DNA of 7,540 nucleotides, taken from the NCBI GenBank assembly GCA_024280195.1, contig JAJRQP010000327.1:1-7540 (forward strand). Direction: 5' to 3'. Below are positions 1 through 4,803 of the stretch, in pieces; the first letter of the stretch is position 1, and every line of letters begins with the position of its first letter. Below the pieces are notes generated by a model that was given only the letters and a program-made list of their open reading frames with translations, ran no database searches and was not told the DNA's origin. Made by a program: the position numbers and the translations under genes. This DNA is from Bacteroidota bacterium (GTDB lineage Bacteria > Bacteroidota > Bacteroidia > Flavobacteriales_D > Crocinitomicaceae).

Positions 1-2
1 GG

Positions 3-44
3 AGTTTCTTCTTAGAGACATTGAAGGCAATTCCATCCAAATAG
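3..44 (+). CDS. Possible 3' end of an upstream gene, cut by the window edge
   Basis: Two plus-strand frames are open from the left edge. The frame starting at base 3 ends ...FFLETLKAIPSK with a TAG at 42-44. The frame starting at base 2 ends ...LRDIEGNSIQIE with a TAG at 47-49. Either could be the tail of a gene leading directly into the DUF3820 gene at 52. The frame-3 tail has the hydrophobic/helical look of an RluA-type pseudouridine synthase C-terminus, but 13 residues are too few to identify a family. The coordinates given are for frame 3, and the choice between frames is a guess. Confidence 0.3.
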   Translation, partial: SFFLETLKAIPSK

Positions 45-51
45 AGTAGAG

Positions 52-270
52 GTGGCTTCAAAAGAACATGAATTAGTTGAATTAGCAAACGCCAAGATGT
101 ATTACGGCAAGTACAAAGGTCGTTTTTTGGTGCATATTCCTGAGCCATATCTTCTTTGGATGAAGAATAAAGGTTTTCCGCCAGGCAAGCATGGCCGTCA
201 GTTAGAACTTATGCTGGAGATTAAAATAAATGGTTTGGAGGATTTAATTTATCCTTTGATAAAAAAGTAA
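52..270 (+). CDS. DUF3820 family small protein
   Basis: This 72-residue protein matches the DUF3820 pattern. It has a short helical lead, then GKYKGR (residues 19-24), the PEPYLLW block (30-36), GFPPGKHG (41-48), and a C-terminal helix ending LEDLIYPLIKK. The length is normal for the family. Its biochemical role is not established; some databases label the family a putative quorum-sensing-regulated virulence factor, which should not be read as a function here. The chosen start is GTG at 52, because the only in-frame ATG (97) begins at the edge of the conserved core and would remove the usual N-terminal lead. No clear ribosome binding site is visible. The start lies only a few bases after the stop of the presumed upstream gene, so the two are probably co-transcribed. 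The family call is firm and the start less so. Confidence 0.85.
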   Translation: MASKEHELVELANAKMYYGKYKGRFLVHIPEPYLLWMKNKGFPPGKHGRQLELMLEIKINGLEDLIYPLIKK

Positions 271-355
271 TCAAGAAAGTGTTGATTGTAAATTACTATT
301 TATCTTAATGATTAACAATCAGTTAGCCATCAGTAGATAGATAGGGATTAAGGTG

Positions 356-393
356 TTTTTGTTTACAAAAATAATTTTTGTCACAGTTTTTGT
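356..393 (+). promoter_or_regulatory. TTTTTGT repeat cluster upstream of the small ORF
   Basis: The motif TTTTTGT occurs at 356-362, 375-381 and 387-393, and its reverse complement ACAAAAA at 365-371. The first copy and the inverted copy form a short palindrome with a 2-bp centre. Part of this reads TAATTTTTG (372-380), one base longer than the Bacteroidota -7 consensus TAnnTTTG, so it may contain a degenerate promoter for the ORF at 446. The last copy continues into TTTGTAAC (389-396), which equals eight bases of the XRE operator arm. This may be a promoter/regulatory region or just AT-rich sequence. I see nothing else between 271 and 445. Confidence 0.25.
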
Positions 394-445
394 AACATTA
401 TGAAAAAGCATCCCGTAAACGGCTCTGAATGAAACAATTTACGAT

Positions 446-637
446 ATGCAATTAACAAACTTTAATATGATTAATAATACAATTAAGAGTGCGAAATTCA
501 AGTTATCGCAACACAAGGTTCAAGGAGAAACAAGTACGCTTTCTATTTTTCAAGTTGCCAAATTGATGGATATGATTAAAATAGGGGAGGAACAATCTCA
601 AAAAGAAACAACTAACATTCTTTTCTCATTGAATTAA
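446..637 (+). CDS. Unrecognised 63-residue protein with its own terminator
   Basis: I do not recognise this protein. It is 63 residues long, polar and lysine-rich, with no signal peptide or membrane segment. Residues 30-47 (from TSTLSIFQ through MDMIKIG) look like one amphipathic helix. The support for a gene is context: the ORF sits alone between the DUF3820 and XRE genes, and its stop codon is followed 21 bases later by a strong Rho-independent terminator. The start is the first in-frame ATG after an in-frame TAA at 416-418; an ATG at residue 8 is an alternative, and no Shine-Dalgarno sequence is seen. The transcript could instead be a small RNA and the ORF fortuitous. There is no evidence of a link to the downstream regulator beyond adjacency and a possible shared half-site upstream. 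Confidence 0.5.
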   Translation: MQLTNFNMINNTIKSAKFKLSQHKVQGETSTLSIFQVAKLMDMIKIGEEQSQKETTNILFSLN

Positions 638-658
638 GAAAGGACTAATTTTATAACT

Positions 659-688
659 AAGTCACCTCGTAATTGGGGTGACTTTTTT
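659..688 (+). terminator. Intrinsic terminator after the small ORF
   Basis: The left arm AAGTCACCTC (659-668) pairs with GGGGTGACTT (675-684) over 10 bp, including one G-T pair, with a 6-base loop. The run of T at 683-688 completes the signal on the plus strand. The minus-strand reading lacks a T-tract after the hairpin, so the terminator is one-directional. It separates the ORF at 446-637 from the regulator gene at 752. Confidence 0.9.
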
Positions 689-722
689 GTTGTAACTGCT
701 TTTTTTAATGTAAATTATTGAG

Positions 723-730
723 TACATTTG
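723..730 (+). promoter_or_regulatory. Bacteroidota -7 promoter element of the XRE gene
   Basis: TACATTTG is an exact match to the Bacteroidota -7 consensus TAnnTTTG. It would put transcription start near 734 and give a leader of about 18 bases before the ATG at 752. No TTG is found at the usual upstream distance for the -33 element, so that half is weak or absent. The element lies downstream of the terminator, so the regulator should be transcribed independently of the small ORF. Confidence 0.6.
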
Positions 731-755
731 TAACAAATAAATAGGTTACAAATGT
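724..755. promoter_or_regulatory. Perfect inverted repeat, probable XRE autoregulatory operator
   Basis: ACATTTGTAAC (724-734) and GTTACAAATGT (745-755) are exact reverse complements of 11 bp separated by 10 bp. The arms are therefore 21 bp apart, two helical turns, on one face of the DNA, as expected for a dimeric helix-turn-helix repressor. The left arm covers the -7 element and the presumed transcription start, and the right arm contains the ATG of the XRE gene. The left arm would be largely outside the transcript, so an RNA hairpin is a poorer explanation. That it is bound by the adjacent regulator is an inference. Confidence 0.6.
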
Positions 756-1096
756 TAATTCAAGAAAGAGTTAAATTAATTATCAAAGCAAATAATGAAA
801 CGCCTTCTTCTTTTGCAGATAAAATTGGGTTAAAGCGCTCTAACTTATCGCATGTATTAAGCGGTAGAAACAAGCCTAGCTTGGATTTCTTATCTAAAAT
901 CATTGAGAATTACCCAAAAGTGAATGCATCTTGGTTGGTAACAGGCGTCACAAGAGAAGGGGACTTCCAAGAGAACACTGAGCAACCAGCTAACTCAGCT
1001 AGTGTTAATGCAAACAAGCAAGACATCGATAGGATTGTTGTATTCTATACAGATGGAAGCTATAAAGAGTATAAAGAGCGTAATACTATTGATTAA
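752..1096 (+). CDS. XRE-family helix-turn-helix transcriptional regulator
   Basis: This is a 114-residue DNA-binding protein with an N-terminal Cro/C1-type HTH domain (about residues 3-60). Helix 2 is around SSFADKIGL (19-27), the recognition helix around KRSNLSHVLSG (28-38), and GRNKPSLDF leads into helix 4; WLVTG (61-65) closes the domain. A polar linker (about 66-90) joins it to a short tail, DIDRIVVFYTDGSYKEY, of a type recurring in chromosomal XRE regulators of Bacteroidota. I see no peptidase or ligand-binding domain. The ATG at 752 is the natural start; it lies inside the right arm of the inverted repeat at 724-755, so the protein probably represses its own gene. The 3' end overlaps mnmA, on the opposite strand, by 11 bp. 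Its targets beyond itself are unknown. Phage origin is unlikely because no phage genes are nearby. Confidence 0.9.
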   Translation: MLIQERVKLIIKANNETPSSFADKIGLKRSNLSHVLSGRNKPSLDFLSKIIENYPKVNASWLVTGVTREGDFQENTEQPANSASVNANKQDIDRIVVFYTDGSYKEYKERNTID

Positions 1097-2264
1097 TCAC
1101 TCCAGAAGCAATCAATTCATCGTCAACGTAGAATGCTGCGAATTGACCAGGAGTAATGCCACGTTGTATTTCTGCAAACAACACATAGAGCCCATCTTCT
1201 TTTAGAAATAAAGTCCCTTGTTGATAAGATTGTCTGTATCTTATCCTAACACTTAAAGACAGTTTGTTTACATTGTTGATATTAAATTGATTAGAAATAA
1301 AATGAATGTCTTTTAATTCTATTTTTAATGCCCAGCGATTAAGCCCAGGATGCTTATCTGTCATTCCTGAATAAACAGTATTTGTTGGAATATCTAAGCC
1401 TATCACAAAACTAGGAAAGGGTCTTCCTCCGATATGCAATCCTCTTCTTTGCCCGATAGTGTAATAATGAGCTCCTTGGTGCTTTGCAACGACAATTCCC
1501 ATGTCTTCTGTGTAAGCAAAAGGCTTTGCGAGCGCAACTACATTATCTTCAATTGGATCTAAGTCCTGATATGTTTTATATTGCTCTAAATCTTCAGGGA
1601 CCTCAACAATATCCCCTTTTATTGGTTCTAACTTTTGCTGCAAAAAGATTGGAAGGCTTATTTTTCCTACAAAGCATAATCCCTGTGAATCTTTTTTCTC
1701 CGCAGTAACAAGCTCATTCTCTAGGGCGATTCTACGAACTTCTTCTTTCTGTAATTCTCCAATAGGAAACAATGCCTTTGAGAGTTGCTCTTGATTTAGC
1801 TGGCAAAGGAAGTAGGATTGGTCCTTATTCGGATCTAATCCAGTAAGCAATCCAAATGAACCGTCTTCATGCTCAATCTTTCTGCAGTAATGGCCGGTTG
1901 CGACGTAATCAGCATTCAGTTCTAAGGCGGCTTTTAAGAATACATCAAACTTGATCTCTCTATTACAAAGCACGTCTGGGTTAGGTGTTCTTCCGTTCTT
2001 GTACTCGTCAAACATGTAATCAACAATACGCTCTTTGTACTCTTTACTTAAATCAATTACTTGAAATGGAATGTCTAATTGTTGCGCAATAAGTAAAGCA
2101 TCATTAGAATCATCTATCCATGGGCAATCGTCAGAAAGCGTGACGCTCTCATCATGCCAATTCTTCATAAACATACCAATAACTTCGTATCCTTGCTGCT
2201 TTAACAGCAGCGCAGTAACACTTGAATCAACTCCTCCAGAAAGACCAACAACAACTCGTTTCAT
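1086..2264 (-). CDS. mnmA: tRNA-specific 2-thiouridylase MnmA
   Basis: MnmA performs ATP-dependent 2-thiolation of the wobble uridine (U34) in tRNAs for Lys, Glu and Gln, in the cytoplasm, with sulfur from a cysteine desulfurase. The 392-residue sequence carries the PP-loop SGGVDSS (residues 9-15), used to adenylate U34. The two catalytic cysteines sit in their family contexts: Cys100 in NPDVLC and Cys197 in DSQGLC. The C-terminal half has HYYTIGQRRGL and the late beta-barrel block RGITPGQFAAFY. It is longer than the E. coli enzyme (368 residues) because of extra sequence around 220-255, before HQGAHYYTIG; such an insert is usual in Bacteroidota. The start is ATG at 2264, preceded by an in-frame stop. 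It is transcribed alone, probably from the TAnnTTTG elements at 2336-2356, and ends inside the convergent XRE gene. Nothing essential is missing. Confidence 0.98.
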   Translation of the reverse strand: MKRVVVGLSGGVDSSVTALLLKQQGYEVIGMFMKNWHDESVTLSDDCPWIDDSNDALLIAQQLDIPFQVIDLSKEYKERIVDYMFDEYKNGRTPNPDVLCNREIKFDVFLKAALELNADYVATGHYCRKIEHEDGSFGLLTGLDPNKDQSYFLCQLNQEQLSKALFPIGELQKEEVRRIALENELVTAEKKDSQGLCFVGKISLPIFLQQKLEPIKGDIVEVPEDLEQYKTYQDLDPIEDNVVALAKPFAYTEDMGIVVAKHQGAHYYTIGQRRGLHIGGRPFPSFVIGLDIPTNTVYSGMTDKHPGLNRWALKIELKDIHFISNQFNINNVNKLSLSVRIRYRQSYQQGTLFLKEDGLYVLFAEIQRGITPGQFAAFYVDDELIASGVINQ

Positions 2265-2335
2265 GGTGTAAAATTAAGGTTTATTTTCTGATATATAACC
2301 TCAAATCATGCTTTGTGTTGGGTTTATGAAGATTA

Positions 2336-2356
2336 CAAAAGTAAATTACAAATGTA
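2336..2356 (-). promoter_or_regulatory. Two candidate -7 elements for mnmA
   Basis: Read on the minus strand, TACATTTG (2349-2356) and TACTTTTG (2336-2343) both fit TAnnTTTG, and would give mnmA leaders of about 65-80 bases. No TTG is at the ideal distance; a TTTG at 2372-2375 is 15 bases before the first element, somewhat close. The first element sits in a 16-bp palindrome, AATTACA-AA-TGTAATT (2344-2359). It also reproduces 10 of 11 bases of an arm of the XRE operator. Confidence 0.45.
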
Positions 2357-2414
2357 ATTAAGTTGAATTAACAAATGTTAAGTATTAGAGCCGTTTATCA
2401 TGGTACTATTTTTG

Positions 2415-2422
2415 TAAATTTG
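2415..2422 (+). promoter_or_regulatory. Candidate -7 element just before the secreted-protein gene
   Basis: TAAATTTG matches TAnnTTTG exactly and ends 6 bases before the ATG at 2429. If used, transcription would begin almost at the start codon and give a nearly leaderless mRNA. No convincing -33 TTG is seen. A chance match in AT-rich sequence is possible. Confidence 0.35.
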
Positions 2423-2428
2423 GCTTTA

Positions 2429-3136
2429 ATGAAAAGGATTCTACTTTCAAGTATTATTTTATTGTCTGTTTTAAAAGTAAACGCGCAAGAATGTCCTCGT
2501 GTTCTTTTTACAGGAAAAGTGGTTGACACATTAAGACCTCAATCTTTTTATAACCTGATGGTTATCAACAGGACTACTGGACGAGGTGTGTTTGGACAAC
2601 CAGATGGATCCTTTTCCGTGTTTATAGCGTCAGGTGACTCTCTTTCTCTTTCTTGTAAAGGCTACCCAGTTATTAATCTAATAGCATCTGCAGATAGTAA
2701 TTGTCAACACAAGCGTACTTTTTTTATTGAGGGCAAGGCGCAAGAAGTAGAAGAGGTCGTTGTGAAGCCAATCAAATCTTTATCACAAATAAAAGAAGAG
2801 CGATCTGCTTTAGCAATGCGCGAAACTAGAATGGTAACAGGAATAGATGTGCTTCAGAGCCCGATAACAGCATTGTATCAAGCTTTTTCTAAGAAAGAGA
2901 AATCTAAAAGAAGAGTTGCGAAATGGGAGCATCAGGATAATCAAAACAGAATTGTTCAAGAATTACTCAGGACTTATGTCGCATACGATATTGTTAACTT
3001 AACAGAGGAAGAGTTCGAAGAGTTTGTCGCTTTCTTAAACATGGACGAAACCTTCTTAAAGACAGCATCTGAAATGGATTTAGTAACTTTTATTCAAGAT
3101 AAATTTGAGCATTACATCTCCATGAAGGAAAGGTGA
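2429..3136 (+). CDS. Secreted carboxypeptidase-like regulatory domain protein
   Basis: This 235-residue protein is exported. Residues 1-19 (MKRILLSSIILLSVLKVNA) are a classical signal peptide, likely cut before Gln20. A carboxypeptidase-D-like regulatory beta-sandwich follows (about 22-112): TGKVVDT opens it, the core has GVFGQPDGSFSVFIASGD and SLSCKGYP, and it closes with EEVVVKP. The second half (113-235) is helical and charged, including SPITALYQAFSKKEKSKRRVA and a tail ending FIQDKFEHYI. This two-part layout is common in Bacteroidota; it is not an active carboxypeptidase and its role is unknown. The sandwich is usually thought to aid folding or binding at the cell surface. An in-frame ATG at 2375 would add 18 residues before the signal peptide, so ATG 2429 is preferred. 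The stop lies 2 bp from that of the convergent acyltransferase gene. It has no T9SS sorting domain. Confidence 0.85.
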   Translation: MKRILLSSIILLSVLKVNAQECPRVLFTGKVVDTLRPQSFYNLMVINRTTGRGVFGQPDGSFSVFIASGDSLSLSCKGYPVINLIASADSNCQHKRTFFIEGKAQEVEEVVVKPIKSLSQIKEERSALAMRETRMVTGIDVLQSPITALYQAFSKKEKSKRRVAKWEHQDNQNRIVQELLRTYVAYDIVNLTEEEFEEFVAFLNMDETFLKTASEMDLVTFIQDKFEHYISMKER

Positions 3137-3138
3137 TT

Positions 3139-4794
3139 TTATTTTTTATCTATTTCTGTTAGGAAGAATTCAAATTCTTCTGTCAGCATTTCTCTTCTCT
3201 GGGAATTCAAAATATATAAGCTGAAATTATAATCGTCACTCGTTATTTTTGGAAGCTCGCATTCAAGGTAGAAATCAACCCATTCATTCTGAATCAGACT
3301 AGATGATACGTCCTCAACTTTCAGTAGCATCATTTGTTTTTGATCCTGCTTTAACTCGATAACTAAGTAAAAAAGACTGTCTGTTGTGTTCAGTTGATTG
3401 CTTTTGCAATGGAAGTAAAAATGTGTTTTACTGGACTTAAAACTTGGAAGATTATCTGTTTTAAAAGTGATGCCATAAAGGTCATTTTTAGTTGTCAAGA
3501 CATTAGCACTTGAATCATTTTTTTCAATTAATGTATTCTGCCATGAATTTACATAGGATAACGTATCATTCATTGATAATGAAAATATTGATTTCTTTTT
3601 TTCTTCCATAAACAAATCAACTGAAATTGTTTTAGGATTAGGAATATTGAATCTTGAAGGTGAGAGAAAAATAGGTTTCAGCATGACAAGAGCAATAATG
3701 GTTAAAAGTATAGAACTACTGAACAACCATGTGTTTCTTTTACTATTATCACACTCAATAAAAAGGAGGATGAATTTTTTCTTTAAATACTTACCTACAG
3801 GCTTCTCTATTAGTGCTGTGATCAAATAGGCAAGAATAATTGATATAGGAAGTGCAAAGCAAAGAGAAGCTGTCCAGAAAGAAAAATCATAATTTAAAAT
3901 CAAATAAGGGATAACAATTTTAATAGAAATCATTTGATGTATTAAGTACAAGGAGTAAGATATGCCTCCTAAAAAAAGTGTGAGCCGATTAATGATGAAT
4001 TTTAACCTGCCATGAATAAACAGAAAAAATAACAAGTAATAGGTTGAAATCATTGCTGTGTATTCTAATTGACTGACAAAGTGAAACGAGCGTCCAGTTG
4101 TTTTGAATAGAAATATTTGCGCAAAAAAAGTCGCTCCTAGAAGTAAGTATATTCGATATTTTTGTCCTTGATTGGTATAGAGTTGATAAAATAATGTCCC
4201 AGCAAAAAAGAGAGGAATAAATTGAAGTACAGGTAAGTAGAAGAAAAACACATCATGAATTAAACCTGAGCTTCTTATCCATATATTTAAAGTTACAATC
4301 CCGACTAGAAGAGTCGACCCGTATAATTGAATGTTCTTCAGCTGGCGTGTTAAGAAAAGAAGCAGCATAAGAATGTAGAACAGCATTTCTAAAACCAAAG
4401 TCCAATATGGACCATCAATGTCACCAACTTCAAAATACATTTGGAACATTGTCAAATTGATGAAGTAGTCGATTAGGTTCTTTTGCAAAAAGATATCCGC
4501 ATTCACTCCAAAATCAATGTAATTTGAAACAAGAAAAGTTATTGTAACGGCAGCCCAGTAAGCAGGATAGAGTCGTACTAATCGATTAAATATAAAATGC
4601 TTGGCCGACTTTATTTTCGACAAGCTCATTAGAATAACAAAGCCACTAATGATAAAAAACAAGTCTACGCCAGTTGTTCCTAGCTTAAATCCTAGCTCTG
4701 CCTCTTCTCGATGAATAGTGTAATGAAAAAAGACCACCAAAAGAGCAGCTATGCCTCTTAGAGCATCTAGTTCTAATATTCGATTAGACTTCAT
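3139..4794 (-). CDS. Acyltransferase-3 membrane protein with C-terminal beta-rich domain
   Basis: This 551-residue integral membrane protein belongs to the acyltransferase-3 (OafA/YrhL-like) family, which moves acetyl or similar acyl groups onto envelope sugars. Family signatures are LDALRGIAALLVVFFHY with His24 (the proposed catalytic histidine), GVDLFFIISGFVI (42-54), RLVRLYPAYW (71-80), and PYWTLVLEMLFY with Glu136. About ten membrane segments occupy residues 10-330, followed by an extra one around 354-373. Residues 375-551 are soluble and contain no SGNH-hydrolase GDS motif, unlike many fused relatives. Instead they show alternating strands and a late NEWVDFYLECELPK...YNFSLYILN pattern, resembling jelly-roll carbohydrate-binding domains; that is my reading by eye. 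The extra helix should put this domain in the periplasm. It is third in the probable operon, 9 bp after the peptidase gene. The acyl acceptor cannot be told from the sequence. Confidence 0.92.
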   Translation of the reverse strand: MKSNRILELDALRGIAALLVVFFHYTIHREEAELGFKLGTTGVDLFFIISGFVILMSLSKIKSAKHFIFNRLVRLYPAYWAAVTITFLVSNYIDFGVNADIFLQKNLIDYFINLTMFQMYFEVGDIDGPYWTLVLEMLFYILMLLLFLTRQLKNIQLYGSTLLVGIVTLNIWIRSSGLIHDVFFFYLPVLQFIPLFFAGTLFYQLYTNQGQKYRIYLLLGATFFAQIFLFKTTGRSFHFVSQLEYTAMISTYYLLFFLFIHGRLKFIINRLTLFLGGISYSLYLIHQMISIKIVIPYLILNYDFSFWTASLCFALPISIILAYLITALIEKPVGKYLKKKFILLFIECDNSKRNTWLFSSSILLTIIALVMLKPIFLSPSRFNIPNPKTISVDLFMEEKKKSIFSLSMNDTLSYVNSWQNTLIEKNDSSANVLTTKNDLYGITFKTDNLPSFKSSKTHFYFHCKSNQLNTTDSLFYLVIELKQDQKQMMLLKVEDVSSSLIQNEWVDFYLECELPKITSDDYNFSLYILNSQRREMLTEEFEFFLTEIDKK

Positions 4795-4803
4795 TATTAC
4801 TGT

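Noticed and set aside
283..321. TGATTGT...ACAATCA inverted repeat after the DUF3820 gene as a terminator
   Set aside because: The stem is AT-rich with a mismatch and a 17-base loop, and no T-run follows it.
331..341. TAGATAGATAG tandem repeat
   Set aside because: Fewer than three copies of a tetranucleotide in AT-rich intergenic DNA is unremarkable.
429..455. Eight-codon upstream ORF (MKQFTICN) overlapping the start of the small ORF, as a leader peptide
   Set aside because: There is no attenuator structure or codon run to support it, and so short an ORF is expected by chance.
752..1096. XRE gene as part of a prophage or toxin-antitoxin pair
   Set aside because: There are no phage genes, integrase or attachment site. 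The neighbouring small ORF is separated by a terminator and lacks toxin features, and the protein's C-terminal tail looks like that of chromosomal Bacteroidota regulators.
2375..2428. Longer start for the secreted-protein gene at ATG 2375
   Set aside because: It would put 18 residues ahead of a clean signal peptide that begins with MKR at 2429.
3163..3180. GAAGAATT-CA-AATTCTTC hairpin near the acyltransferase stop, as a terminator
   Set aside because: The loop is only 2 bases, there is no T-tract on either strand, and the sequence is explained by coding for EEFEFF at the protein's end.
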